DNA of 53,184 nt from CAYTYZ01 sp964442385 (GCA_964442385.1 CAYTYZ010000008.1:1-53184); one strand, 5' to 3'; shown: positions 23,187 through 31,690, counted from the stretch's first letter. Notes: a model not told the origin generated them from the letters alone. Made by a program: numbers and translations.

Positions 23187-24875
23187 ATGACCACAATGAC
23201 AAGGTACGGTATGAAACTAGGCTTTGACTCAAAAGGGATTCTGCGCCTAATCTCTGATACTTATGGAAGTCTGCTGGCAGTGATTTCCGAGATGGTACAA
23301 AACGCCCTGGACGCGGAAGCAAAGGGAATCTCAATAACCATCGATATGAAGAATGGAACCCTTTTGGTTGTTGACGATGGATTGGGGGTTTCTATTGAAA
23401 AACTGCAAGATAAACTGCAAATGATTGGCAAGTCTGACAAGGAACTAGGTTCAGGCACCTTGGGTCAGTTTGGACTTGGCTTTTTTGCACCTTTGTCTCA
23501 GTTGGGTCCAAACGGCAAAATGTATTTTGTAAGTCGTGATAAGAAAAAAGGCAACAAGGCTTTTTTTAAACTGGTCATTGATCCTGCCAAGCTTGACCAT
23601 ATGAGTGCTAGTGGCCAAGGTTTTCCAGTGGATTTTCCAAGCAATGAATTTGCAGCAGACAATACTTGGTGGACCACCATGGTTCGGCTTAGCGGTCTAG
23701 GTGTGGTTGACAAAATGGTTCCTACTCCACAGGAAATTGAAGGCGAGACTATTTCCCGGTTTAGCCGGAATATGGAGGCACAGAAAACCAAAATTGGTGT
23801 GCGGATCGTCAGTCGTTCTGGCAAAGAAAATAAGCATGAATTCACTGCCAGACCATATGCCGGGGAACCTCTTGAGGTGGTTTGTATTCCAGAAGGTCAT
23901 GGTACAGGATGTGCTGAATTCCGATTGTTTCTTACAAATCGGATCAAGGGTGGACGAGTGGTGGCGGTTGGCACCCAAAACAATGCCTCACTCATTCCTT
24001 GGGGAAAATTCGTTCAATACCTAGGGAAAGGACTTTTGACACCTGAGATAATTCAAGCGTTGGGTAGCGGTGTGTTTGAAGGTGTAGTTACGACCAGCTG
24101 TGCCATGATGAGCACTGATCGAAAGTCGTTTAAACAATCGCCCGAGCTGATTGACTTTTGTGTTGCCATTGAAAAATGGTGGGAGACCAAGGGCAAGGCC
24201 ATCTACGAAATGGCTTCGCGCACGTCTGATGCTGAAAGATACAACAAAGCCACAATGAGTGCTTTGCAGGAATTGCGAAAAATGCTTCAAGGATCTGAAA
24301 TTAAGCAGGCTTTGCAATCGATTTTTTCTTCTGGTTCAATTGGTGAAGGTCACAGCCCAGTTCCTAAAAATAGGCGAATTGGTGAACTTCAGGGTTCTAC
24401 TGCCGTAACTGGTGGAGTAATTGGAGAGAACAATCGTAAAGTGGGACAGGACGACCAGAATTCCCAGTCTGGAAAACCAAAGTCGAATAAGGTTTCAGTT
24501 GTAAGTGTGGGGGCCGGTGCCAAACACCGAACGATTGTTCGTGACGAAGGATTTGGCATTCAAGTGGAACATGTAGCCCTGATGGGTAAGAACGCATGGG
24601 AATTGGACAGAGAGTTTGGAATTATTCGGATTAGTACTCGTCATCCGGATTTTGCCAAAGCTGAGAGTGGCCCTGATTCTGTTTTGGAGAGATACATATC
24701 TATGATCGTACTTGGTGTTGTAAGTTTGATTATGAATGGAGCAATTAATGATCCGAGGGCTAAGCAGACGATGGACACAATGCATGGATTCATGGTTGAT
24801 GCGTTCGTAGGCACAGCCACTTTTAACCACGGGTTGAAGGTGGCCAAGTCTCGCGAACTTAACGCCAGGGGCTAA
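23187..24875 (+). CDS. GHKL (Hsp90/MutL-type) ATPase
   Basis: 562 residues. Residues 25-110 contain a Bergerat ATP site: N-box SEMVQNALDA (Glu35 and Asn39), G1 motif VVDDGLGV (Asp63/64, Gly65, Gly67) and G2 GTLGQFGLGFF (90-100). The transducer-like middle is followed by a low-complexity linker (about 410-440) and a C-terminal module with W-x-L...IRISTRHPDF, a pattern seen in other GHKL proteins of unknown role. Not a histidine kinase and too short for Hsp90. SD AAGGAG lies 5 nt before the ATG. A conflict or defence role is possible but unproven. Confidence 0.75.
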   Translation: MTTMTRYGMKLGFDSKGILRLISDTYGSLLAVISEMVQNALDAEAKGISITIDMKNGTLLVVDDGLGVSIEKLQDKLQMIGKSDKELGSGTLGQFGLGFFAPLSQLGPNGKMYFVSRDKKKGNKAFFKLVIDPAKLDHMSASGQGFPVDFPSNEFAADNTWWTTMVRLSGLGVVDKMVPTPQEIEGETISRFSRNMEAQKTKIGVRIVSRSGKENKHEFTARPYAGEPLEVVCIPEGHGTGCAEFRLFLTNRIKGGRVVAVGTQNNASLIPWGKFVQYLGKGLLTPEIIQALGSGVFEGVVTTSCAMMSTDRKSFKQSPELIDFCVAIEKWWETKGKAIYEMASRTSDAERYNKATMSALQELRKMLQGSEIKQALQSIFSSGSIGEGHSPVPKNRRIGELQGSTAVTGGVIGENNRKVGQDDQNSQSGKPKSNKVSVVSVGAGAKHRTIVRDEGFGIQVEHVALMGKNAWELDREFGIIRISTRHPDFAKAESGPDSVLERYISMIVLGVVSLIMNGAINDPRAKQTMDTMHGFMVDAFVGTATFNHGLKVAKSRELNARG

Positions 24876-24886
24876 TAGTCCTTGGT

Positions 24887-24922
24887 AGCCCGCTAGCACT
24901 TGTTGCTGGCGGGCTTTTTTTT
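24887..24922 (+). terminator. Intrinsic terminator of the HTH/GHKL operon
   Basis: AGCCCGC and GCGGGCT close a stem whose inner part pairs TAGCA with TGCTG, followed by eight T. A textbook Rho-independent terminator 11 bp after the stop codon. Confidence 0.88.
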
Positions 24923-24929
24923 GGCAAAA

Positions 24930-26024
24930 TTAGAAAATGGAGCGAGTGGTTGAGTACAAAAACAGGCTAGTGATAGCTAGCATTATAATTTTTTTATGGA
25001 TGGGAGTAGGCCCAAGACGCAGGCGCATAAGAAAAATTAGGCAAATGGTTATAAATACCGAAAGGGTGGCCAAGGGATGAAAATAACCAGATTGTTCACT
25101 TCGGGCTAGGATTAGACTAAAAATTAAAAAGAAAATGGGCAGAAAACTGGCAGTTTTGGCATGAAGGGAAAGGTCATAAAAAGAAATATCGTGGATGATT
25201 TCTAAAAAATTTAGACTGGCTTTTACAGTAGTTAAAATGCCAAAAACAGAGACTAGTATGGCCAGTGAGTGATGTTTGTTGTCCAGAAGTCCCTGAACCG
25301 AATCGGGGCTTAGATGAATACCGGAAAGGGCAATAATGGTAAAGACAAAAATGGCATAAGTTAGGGCGGCCAGGATTAATCCCAAAAAGGAGGACTTGCG
25401 TAGAACTTTTATAGAATTAAGTCTTTTGTTTAGCATAGTCCACATTTCTGGCAAGACGGTAAAACCTGAGAGAGCAAACATAGTCCAACCAAAGAAATTT
25501 AGATTGTAGGAGCTTGGAGCTAGTGGTGGCAAAAAGTTGGTTTTAAGAGAATTTGCCACTAAAACAAGTGGGACTATAAGAAACAAAATAGGTAACAACT
25601 GAAAAAAATTAGTTAAGATCTTGGATTTGGCTAAAGATAGAATGGTTAATAAAATTAATAAGCCAAGCCCAAGTAATAATGGTGAAACACTTGGAAAAAT
25701 ATAAGCTAGGAATTTTTGGGTCATACTGGTTAGTGCCAGTAAGGCACCAAGAGAGAGGATAAACATATTAAGGGCTGAAAGTGTCTTGGCCTTGGGACCT
25801 AAAAGTTTTTGAGCATAGCCAGAAAGTTGGTGGGTGGTATCAAAGTGAGTTATGATTTTGATATAACTGGTATTTACTTTGTAGGTTAGATACGTTGCTA
25901 CTAGTAATCCGGCTAAGGCAAAGTAAAGATTAGAGGAGTAAAAAAGATATGGTAGGTAAAAAATTCCAACACCCAGGATACCAGAAAGTTGAAAAAGGCT
26001 GAGCCTGAAAAGCTTTTGGAGCAT
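24930..26024 (-). CDS. Amino-acid permease-like transporter (APC superfamily)
   Basis: 364 residues with about 11 hydrophobic segments. The N-terminal FQLSGILGVGIFYLPYLF has the glycine-rich broken helix typical of APC/HAAAP amino-acid transporters. The true start is an ATG with TACACT 6 nt upstream; a reading 72 nt longer would run through the divergent gene's start. Probably imports an amino acid into an organism with few biosynthetic genes; substrate unknown. Shares a bidirectional promoter with the polyprenyl synthetase gene. Confidence 0.72.
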   Translation of the reverse strand: MLQKLFRLSLFQLSGILGVGIFYLPYLFYSSNLYFALAGLLVATYLTYKVNTSYIKIITHFDTTHQLSGYAQKLLGPKAKTLSALNMFILSLGALLALTSMTQKFLAYIFPSVSPLLLGLGLLILLTILSLAKSKILTNFFQLLPILFLIVPLVLVANSLKTNFLPPLAPSSYNLNFFGWTMFALSGFTVLPEMWTMLNKRLNSIKVLRKSSFLGLILAALTYAIFVFTIIALSGIHLSPDSVQGLLDNKHHSLAILVSVFGILTTVKASLNFLEIIHDISFYDLSLHAKTASFLPIFFLIFSLILARSEQSGYFHPLATLSVFITICLIFLMRLRLGPTPIHKKIIMLAITSLFLYSTTRSIF

Positions 26025-26030
26025 TAGAAT

Positions 26031-26040
26031 AGTGTAAACT
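26031..26040. promoter_or_regulatory. Bidirectional promoter with overlapping -10 hexamers
   Basis: AGTGTAAACT reads TACACT leftward (6 nt from the permease ATG) and TAAACT rightward (7 nt from the synthetase ATG). The two hexamers share their TA, and the two starts are only 23 bp apart, so both mRNAs must be essentially leaderless. Confidence 0.7.
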
Positions 26041-26047
26041 ACTGGCA

Positions 26048-27100
26048 ATGGATATAAAAGAGAAACTAAAGGAAATTGTGGTCCTGATGGACCCAATTTT
26101 AGAGAAAGAATGGAGCGAACTTATTACTGCTGACTTTGGTTTTAATCAAAGACAAAAAGATTTAGTAAGAAAAATGCTGCTTCATGCCAAAGAACACAAC
26201 CTGCGACCTGCAAAGAGATTACGGGCTTCACTAGTGTACTGGGCCTTTTTGCTAAACAGTGAGTTTGATAAAAAAATATACAAAGCCATGGCGGCGGTGG
26301 AATTTGTACATACAGGCCTATTGATACACGATGATTTTATGGACAGGGATGCTGTGAGAAGAGGTAGACCAACCACTCATGTCTATTTTGGAGAGGGAGA
26401 CCTGCACCACGGCGAATCTATGGCTGTAAATATAGGTGACCTGGTTTTTACTCACGGGTTTAGGTTAATGCTTAACACTGGGCTTGCCAAATCAGGAGAG
26501 GTTACCGACCATATGCTAAGCAGCATCGTAAAAACTGCTTATGGACAGGCCTTTGATGTGCATTTGGAAAAATATAGTGATTGGAATGAGGAGGATGTAA
26601 TTGCTCTACACAAGGCCAAAACAGCTATTTACACTTATGAAAATCCACTGCATATTGGGGCGATACTGGGAGGATGCAATCAAACAGTCTTGGGAATATT
26701 AAGTCGCTATTCAATGGAGGCAGGAGTAGCCTTTCAACTACAAGATGACGTACTGGGAGTATTTGGCGATAGTGAAAAAACAGGAAAATCAGATAACTCG
26801 GACCTGCTTCAAGGTAAAAGAACGCTACTGGTCCTCAGGACTTTGGAAAGATCAAATCCTGAGCAAAAAGAAGCAATCATGGCGGTATGGGGAAAGCAGT
26901 CAGCCGAAGTGGACGAGGTAGAAAAGGCCAAATTGGCCATAAAAGAAACTGGATCACTGGCTTATTCTATGGATATATCAGTGCAGTATGCCAGGAAAGC
27001 CCAAGAAATTGCCAGGGAGTTGTATTCTGAGTGTAAAAATAAAGAGGCGGTGGACTATTTGGTGGGCGTAGCCCAATATATGGTAGAGAGGGAATTTTAG
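26048..27100 (+). CDS. Polyprenyl (geranylgeranyl-type) diphosphate synthase
   Basis: 350 residues. The first Asp-rich motif is HDDFMDRD (Asp95, Asp96, Asp99) followed by AVRRGRPTTH, and the second is QDDVLGVFGD near residue 230; a KRL-R triad near residue 57 would bind the diphosphate. It condenses isopentenyl diphosphate with allylic diphosphates to lengthen isoprenoid chains, for example for lipid carriers of the cell wall. Product length cannot be read from the sequence with certainty. Divergent from the permease through a shared promoter. Confidence 0.88.
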   Translation: MDIKEKLKEIVVLMDPILEKEWSELITADFGFNQRQKDLVRKMLLHAKEHNLRPAKRLRASLVYWAFLLNSEFDKKIYKAMAAVEFVHTGLLIHDDFMDRDAVRRGRPTTHVYFGEGDLHHGESMAVNIGDLVFTHGFRLMLNTGLAKSGEVTDHMLSSIVKTAYGQAFDVHLEKYSDWNEEDVIALHKAKTAIYTYENPLHIGAILGGCNQTVLGILSRYSMEAGVAFQLQDDVLGVFGDSEKTGKSDNSDLLQGKRTLLVLRTLERSNPEQKEAIMAVWGKQSAEVDEVEKAKLAIKETGSLAYSMDISVQYARKAQEIARELYSECKNKEAVDYLVGVAQYMVEREF

Positions 27101-27118
27101 GCTATACTGATAGAAGCT

Positions 27119-27499
27119 ATGCCGCCATCAACGAGTGAAATTCTACGTCCCAGTCCTGGTCCAGGTGTGGAAACAGGGGTAAAAGCGCCAGAAGGGTTAG
27201 TGGATGTTGCTGAAAGAAGAAGGGCCACGGTTCCAAAAGAAGTGGAATCATGGTTAAATAAACTAGAACGTGACCCAGAAATAAGTCCAAGTCAACAATC
27301 TGACCCGGGAACTGGTGCCCAAGTGGCCCAAATCAAACAAAATCTGAGACAGAGAACAAAACTGGGAGTAAAACGGAGCAGTTTTATTGCTGGATTTGGT
27401 CAAAGTGTGGCAAATGTGGCCAGATGGTTGTCGACTTTTATTTTACGTCTAATTAAAAAACACGAGGGCGACGTGGAATTTGAAAAAGAGGAGGTCTAG
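27119..27499 (+). CDS. Hypothetical protein upstream of the TraC-like ATPase
   Basis: 126 residues: a Pro/Gly-rich N-terminus, a charged middle (VEKEVESWLNKLERDPEI-like helix), and one hydrophobic stretch near residue 95-110 (SFIAGFGQSVANVARWLSTF) before an acidic tail. TATACT lies 10 nt before the ATG. Its stop codon TAG overlaps the GTG start of the ATPase gene, and GAGGAGG in its last codons is the SD of that gene, so the two are coupled. Likely a partner of the ATPase. Confidence 0.6.
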   Translation: MPPSTSEILRPSPGPGVETGVKAPEGLVDVAERRRATVPKEVESWLNKLERDPEISPSQQSDPGTGAQVAQIKQNLRQRTKLGVKRSSFIAGFGQSVANVARWLSTFILRLIKKHEGDVEFEKEEV

Positions 27500-29619
27500 T
27501 GGAAGGAGATATTTTCGTTCAACTTGGCAATATGTTTGGCCTGGTAGTGCTAACTATGTTAGTGGCTGGATTATTGTGGTTTATAGTTTGGATGTTAATA
27601 CAATGGTATAAGTGGAAGGATAGGGAAAAGAAAAGTTTGGATATGGTAAGTCTATTGATTATCGTACCTAGTGATAATGAAGTTAAAGTAGATGTGATGG
27701 AGACTGCAATAGCCAGTATGGCTACCATGTATAAAAATGCCAAATGGAAATGGCTACAAAGATTTGTGGCCCAACCAAATATTTCCATGGAGATAGTGGG
27801 TACCAAACAAGATATTCGGTTTTATATTTCCACTCCTAAAAAGTTTAGGGATTTAATTGAAAGACAAATTTATGGTATGTACCCAGGAGCGGAAATAAAA
27901 GAAGTAGAAGAACCGAATATTTATTTTGAAAATGGTAGGGTGGAATTTGCTGCCTTGCAATTAAAAAAGGAGCCCCAGTATCCTATAAAAACATATAAAG
28001 ATTTACCAACTGATCCCCTTAGCGCGATATTAACCAGTATGAACAAGCTGGAAGTTGGAGAAAGTATTGTAATTCAAATTATCGTGCAGCCCACTGATGG
28101 AAGCTGGACAAAGCAGGGTAAGAAGTTTATTAGCGGAACTAAAAAAAGCGAAAGTAATCCTGAAAAAGCTTCCTATAAAGTGGATGCCAAACAGCTGGAA
28201 GCAGTAGAGGGAAAAACCAATAAAACCGGATTTGAGACTACGATTAGACTGGTGGCTATTGCCCCTAGTAGCGAAATTGCCAAAAGCCATTTAGCCAATA
28301 TAAAGGCTAGCTTTACCCAATTTGAATCACCTTGGAACAAGTTTTCGTCCAGAAAAATCCGCCTCAAGTCACTATTTATGACTGATTTTATATACAAATA
28401 TCCCCTGCTGTGGACTAGAAAGCCTAGTGTGCTGACTACTGACGAGCTGGCCTCGCTTTTCCATTTTCCTAATAAAAGCGTAACCACGCCAAATATTTTT
28501 TGGTTGAAAGCCAAAAGAGCGGCCGCCCCATCAGATTCACCTAGTGAAGGTATGTATATTGGGGACAATTTGTACCGAGGGGCCAGTAAAAAGTTTTGTA
28601 TGACCCAAAGTGACAGGCAAAGACATTTTTATATTGTGGGACAAACAGGTGTAGGAAAATCTTGGTTACTGGCTGATATGGCCCTGCAGGATATTAAAGC
28701 TGGACGAGGGGTATGCTTTATTGATCCACACGATACTTTTGAAATTATTATGGAAAGGATTCCGCCAGAGAGGGCGGAAGATGTAATTTATTTTGACCCA
28801 AGTAGCACAGAGCGGCCCATGGGGTTTAACGTTATGGAATGCGAAAAAGAAGAGCAAAAAGATTTTGTAACAAGTTCGATTATTAACCTGATGTATAAAC
28901 TGTACGATCCTTATAAAACTGGTATTGTGGGTCCAAGATTTGAACACGCCATTCGCAATATTATGTTGACGGTAATGATAGAACCTGGGGCAACTTTTAT
29001 TGAAATAGTAAGAGCCCTAACTGACCAGGGCTACGTGCAAGCCCTACTGCCTAAACTAAAAGACCCGATGGTAAAACGCTACTGGACAGACCAAATTGCC
29101 CAAACTAGTGACTTTCACAAGTCAGAAGTACTGGACTATATTGTGTCAAAGTTTGGCCGGTTTATAACGAACACTATGATGAGAAATATTATTGGACAGT
29201 CACAGTCGTCCTTTAATTTTAGACAGGCAATGGATGAAGGAAAAATCCTGATAATTAATCTAGCCAAGGGTACAATTGGAGAAGAAAATTCGGCCTTTTT
29301 GGGACTAGTATTGGTGCCAAAAATACTAATTGCTGCCATGAGTAGACAAGATACCCCAGAGCCACAGCGACGTGATTTTTACCTATATGTAGACGAATTT
29401 CAGAACTTTGCCACCCAGGATTTTGCCATTATTATGAGTGAAGCAAGAAAATATCACTTGAATCTGACTGTAGCCAACCAATTTATTTCCCAAATGGATG
29501 AAGAGATAAAAAATGCCGTGTTTGACAACGGCGGTACTGAGTGGTGGGGGTTAATGATGCAGGTTATTTGGTGCGCCAAGATCAACCAGAATTTAGTGAG
29601 TCAGATCTGCTTAACCTAG
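27499..29619 (+). CDS. TraC/VirB4-like type IV secretion ATPase, frameshifted near the end
   Basis: Residues 1-690 are normal: an N-terminal membrane segment (about 8-35), a roughly 330-residue middle domain, and a RecA-like ATPase with Walker A GQTGVGKSW (about 380-388), CFIDPHDTF, and Walker B LYVDEFQNF (about 625). In related bacteria this gene sits in conserved non-conjugative loci and is annotated as a type IV secretory ATPase; it may move DNA or protein across the envelope. After NAVFDNGG the frame slips and ends in an unrelated tail; the proper C-terminus continues in another frame to 29816. Starts at GTG with SD AGGAGG. Confidence 0.82.
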   Translation: MEGDIFVQLGNMFGLVVLTMLVAGLLWFIVWMLIQWYKWKDREKKSLDMVSLLIIVPSDNEVKVDVMETAIASMATMYKNAKWKWLQRFVAQPNISMEIVGTKQDIRFYISTPKKFRDLIERQIYGMYPGAEIKEVEEPNIYFENGRVEFAALQLKKEPQYPIKTYKDLPTDPLSAILTSMNKLEVGESIVIQIIVQPTDGSWTKQGKKFISGTKKSESNPEKASYKVDAKQLEAVEGKTNKTGFETTIRLVAIAPSSEIAKSHLANIKASFTQFESPWNKFSSRKIRLKSLFMTDFIYKYPLLWTRKPSVLTTDELASLFHFPNKSVTTPNIFWLKAKRAAAPSDSPSEGMYIGDNLYRGASKKFCMTQSDRQRHFYIVGQTGVGKSWLLADMALQDIKAGRGVCFIDPHDTFEIIMERIPPERAEDVIYFDPSSTERPMGFNVMECEKEEQKDFVTSSIINLMYKLYDPYKTGIVGPRFEHAIRNIMLTVMIEPGATFIEIVRALTDQGYVQALLPKLKDPMVKRYWTDQIAQTSDFHKSEVLDYIVSKFGRFITNTMMRNIIGQSQSSFNFRQAMDEGKILIINLAKGTIGEENSAFLGLVLVPKILIAAMSRQDTPEPQRRDFYLYVDEFQNFATQDFAIIMSEARKYHLNLTVANQFISQMDEEIKNAVFDNGGTEWWGLMMQVIWCAKINQNLVSQICLT

Positions 29620-29816
29620 AAATGGGAAATGTATATTTAAAGACCATGATAAACGGTACTCCCCAAAGGCCATTTTCATTAAAGGTGGCGGCGGCTGAGC
29701 GTAAAAAACCAGGGGACCCAAAGCTGTCGGAAATGCTCAAAAAATTATCTTCATTAAAGTACGGTAGACCAAGGTCAATAGTAGAAGCGGAAATTGCCAA
29801 AAGAGCTAAGTTTTAG
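29541..29816 (+). pseudogene. Displaced C-terminus of the TraC-like ATPase
   Basis: Continues the ATPase in a different frame: VGVNDAGYLVRQ, EFSESDLLNLEMGNVYLKTM and FSLKV are the usual end of this family. It should join directly after NAVFDN. The expected link (family pattern G-T-x-V-x-F-R-x-G) is missing four or five residues, so about 10-14 bases are lost near 29535-29550. Either a real deletion or an assembly error; the fragment is not a separate gene. Confidence 0.7.
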
Positions 29817-30000
29817 ACTTCGGATCTTCAACTTTTGGTGCTGGTATTATGCTTGGGCGTTGAATAATTGGTAGTGCTAAAAAATGCGGAGTTAGTAATA
29901 CTTCTAAAACATCACCGTCTGCTAGTGGGACCCGAACAGGTTTGGGAATAAGTACCTTGTCGACTAAATCAATTATAGAACGGAACTTGTCTGGGAGCAT
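29806..30000 (-). CDS. Small hypothetical protein after the integrase gene
   Basis: 64 residues with a basic, hydrophobic N-terminal half (LPDKFRSIIDLVDKVLIPKP) and a Pro-rich C-terminus. It begins 12 bp after the recombinase gene and overlaps the end of the convergent ATPase fragment by 11 bp. Compact placement suggests a real gene in an operon with the recombinase. No recognised domain. Confidence 0.45.
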   Translation of the reverse strand: MLPDKFRSIIDLVDKVLIPKPVRVPLADGDVLEVLLTPHFLALPIIQRPSIIPAPKVEDPKSKT

Positions 30001-30012
30001 TATAAAGTGAAT

Positions 30013-30882
30013 TTATAACTCCTTTAGTTTTATACCTTTGGCCTCTTCTTTACCAGTATCAAGTAGTTCCATGTACTTTTCAGTAGTAGAAATTCGCTTG
30101 TGGCCAGAGACTTGGGAAACAATTTCCAAAGGCACTCCGGCTTTTAGCTGGTAGGCAATAAAAGTGTTGCGCAGGTCGTTGACTTTGACATTTTTAATAT
30201 CAGCCTTGGCAAAATAGCGATTTAAGAGTGAACGAATGTTGCGAGCCAAAAGGTGACGACCGGTTTTGGTTACAAAAACGTGCTTGCTGGTAGTTTGATA
30301 GCGGGAATCTTTGATATAGCGAGCCAGAGAAGATTCGGCGGAATTATTTAATGGAACTATACGCTCGCGGTGGCTTTCATAGGCTTCTATGAGTAGCTCG
30401 CCTGGACGGACATGTTCTAGTTTTAAACTTTCGATTTCTTTTATGCGTAGGCCAGCTTGAAGCATTAGCTCTACAATAGCAGTGGCTCGAACATCGTTGC
30501 GGCAAGCATCGCGTAGAGAACGGTACTCTACTGGGAGTAACACCTTGGGAGCATCGTTTTCATACTTAGGGTGTTTGACTTCTATACTAGGATCAGTGGT
30601 TACTACACCTTCGGACTTTAAAAAGCTAAAAAAGTTTTTAATGGAGTTAAGTTTGCGACTAATAGACTTGGCAGTATAGCCGTTGTCGCCTAAATGCTTT
30701 TTGAGCTCTTCGATAAGTTTTGGAGTTATTGCAGATATTTCTACCACACCTTTGGTTTTAATAAAGGCAATAAGCTGGTTTATGTCGCCTTTATAAGCTA
30801 CTATAGTATTTATAGATTTGCCCTTTTTGGAAAGGCTTTGGCTAAACATATTTAGAGCGTGCTCTAGGGTTAAATCTGTCAT
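30013..30882 (-). CDS. Tyrosine recombinase (XerC/D-like) with altered active site
   Basis: 289 residues: an N-terminal SAM-like core-binding domain (about 1-90) and a C-terminal catalytic domain. Present are Arg146 (GLRIKEIE), Arg238, His261 (SGHKRISTTEKY) and nucleophile Tyr270. Changed are box II, where the usual HxLRHT reads NDLRNT (His replaced by Asn235), and the beta-hairpin Lys region (YESHRERIVP instead of GKGxKxR). Either the lineage's own dif recombinase with unusual chemistry, or a recombinase on the way to losing activity. Conservation of everything else argues for function. Confidence 0.85.
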   Translation of the reverse strand: MTDLTLEHALNMFSQSLSKKGKSINTIVAYKGDINQLIAFIKTKGVVEISAITPKLIEELKKHLGDNGYTAKSISRKLNSIKNFFSFLKSEGVVTTDPSIEVKHPKYENDAPKVLLPVEYRSLRDACRNDVRATAIVELMLQAGLRIKEIESLKLEHVRPGELLIEAYESHRERIVPLNNSAESSLARYIKDSRYQTTSKHVFVTKTGRHLLARNIRSLLNRYFAKADIKNVKVNDLRNTFIAYQLKAGVPLEIVSQVSGHKRISTTEKYMELLDTGKEEAKGIKLKEL

Positions 30883-30936
30883 AATTTGTTGGTTTATTAT
30901 TTTTAATGTGTCTTATAATAGCACACACCAGGTTTG

Positions 30937-31131
30937 ATGGCAAGGGTTAAATTATTAGTACAGTTGTTAGTATATATTATATGTGTATATATAGTTGCTT
31001 TGGGCATAGAGAATATGCTACGGCAATGGCGCAATGTATGGTTTCTTAAAAATTTATATAGTGACAAGCAGGAACAGCTTATAAGATTGAAGGAAGAAAA
31101 AGATATAAAAGATTTAAAATTAGGCAAATAG
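30937..31131 (+). CDS. Small FtsB/DivIC-like membrane and coiled-coil protein (tentative)
   Basis: 64 residues: one N-terminal membrane segment (VKLLVQLLVYIICVYIVALG) and a charged coiled coil ending LIRLKEEKDIKDLKLGK. This layout is that of septum-formation initiator proteins (FtsB, DivIC, FtsL), though length and sequence are too short to be sure. Followed within 30 bp by a tRNA gene. I use the ATG; a TTG one codon earlier is possible. Confidence 0.5.
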   Translation: MARVKLLVQLLVYIICVYIVALGIENMLRQWRNVWFLKNLYSDKQEQLIRLKEEKDIKDLKLGK

Positions 31132-31156
31132 TGCTATAATGCTACTGTTCGTAACA

Positions 31157-31226
31157 TGCGGGGTAGTGTACGGCTGCACGTGAGGCTCATAATCTCACAG
31201 GCCGGGTTCAACTCCCGGCCCCGCAA
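31157..31226 (+). tRNA. tRNA with CAU anticodon (elongator Met or Ile2)
   Basis: Acceptor TGCGGGG/CCCCGCA, D-stem GTGT/GCAC, anticodon loop CTCATAA (CAU), T-arm CCGGG-TTCAACT-CCCGG. The anticodon stem lacks the G-C triplets of initiators and base 1 pairs with 72, so it is not an initiator. Lysidine-modified Ile2 versus Met cannot be decided by eye. TATAAT lies about 18 bp upstream. Confidence 0.88.
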
Positions 31227-31243
31227 CATTAGAGTGAAATAAA

Positions 31244-31408
31244 ATGGCTAAATACAAGCTTTATCTAGGTGTAGCAAAAGAAGAAATAGTCAAAAAATTG
31301 CCTAGAAATTTAGTACCCATATTACCTTTTGGCTCAATAGGGCAGGAAAAAGTGAATTTAGTGGTTTTTCCGTCTATTAGGGATAAGGTAGTAACTTCTG
31401 GCCAATAA
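31244..31408 (+). CDS. 54-residue hypothetical protein
   Basis: MAKYKLYLGVAKEEIVKKLP begins a small mixed protein ending in VVFPSIRDKVVTSGQ. No family recognised. It lies 17 bp after the tRNA and 8 bp before a second microgene, so tRNA and both genes may share a transcript. Called on composition and position only. Confidence 0.4.
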   Translation: MAKYKLYLGVAKEEIVKKLPRNLVPILPFGSIGQEKVNLVVFPSIRDKVVTSGQ

Positions 31409-31416
31409 GTGCTTTT

Positions 31417-31590
31417 ATGACTAAAATCGAAAATCTAAGGCCTTTGGTGGTGCTTGGAGGATATTTTACCCTAGAAGCTGCTAAAGCATTGAGAGAAAAA
31501 GTGGATTATTTTTATTGTATAGATGAAGGGTTCTGGACGGATGAGTCTTACAACGATATTCGGGTGTCGATTTCCAAAAGAAATGGATAG
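31417..31590 (+). CDS. 57-residue hypothetical protein
   Basis: MTKIENLRPLVVLGGYFTLE begins a small acidic protein with an aromatic middle (VDYFYCIDEGFWTDE). No family recognised. It follows the 54-residue gene by 8 bp and ends directly before a pair of GC-rich hairpins. Confidence 0.4.
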   Translation: MTKIENLRPLVVLGGYFTLEAAKALREKVDYFYCIDEGFWTDESYNDIRVSISKRNG

Positions 31591-31591
31591 T

Positions 31592-31673
31592 GCGGGCTAG
31601 ACAAAAAACTAGGTTATAGTGTTTTGTGTAGCCCGCAGGCAGGGGAAGAACAATTGTCTATCCCCTGTCCTGC
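31592..31673. other. Two tandem GC-rich hairpins between convergent genes
   Basis: Hairpin 1 (31592-31636): GCGGGCTA pairs with TAGCCCGC and ACAAAA with TTTTGT across a single mismatch, 15-nt loop. Hairpin 2 (31635-31673): GCAGGCAGGGGA pairs with TCCCCTG-T-CCTGC, one bulge. Neither has a U tract in either direction, so these are not ordinary intrinsic terminators, although they lie between two converging transcripts. Confidence 0.55.
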
Positions 31674-31690
31674 GGTGGTACGAAGGCTAC

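Noticed and set aside
24021..24899. Long minus-strand reading frames over the GHKL ATPase
   Set aside because: Shadows of the plus-strand gene, whose ATP-binding motifs, SD and terminator are clear.
29541..29816. Independent small gene
   Set aside because: It continues the TraC-like ATPase in another frame with the family's usual C-terminus.
31157..31226. Initiator tRNA-fMet
   Set aside because: The anticodon stem lacks the three G-C pairs, and base 1 pairs with base 72.
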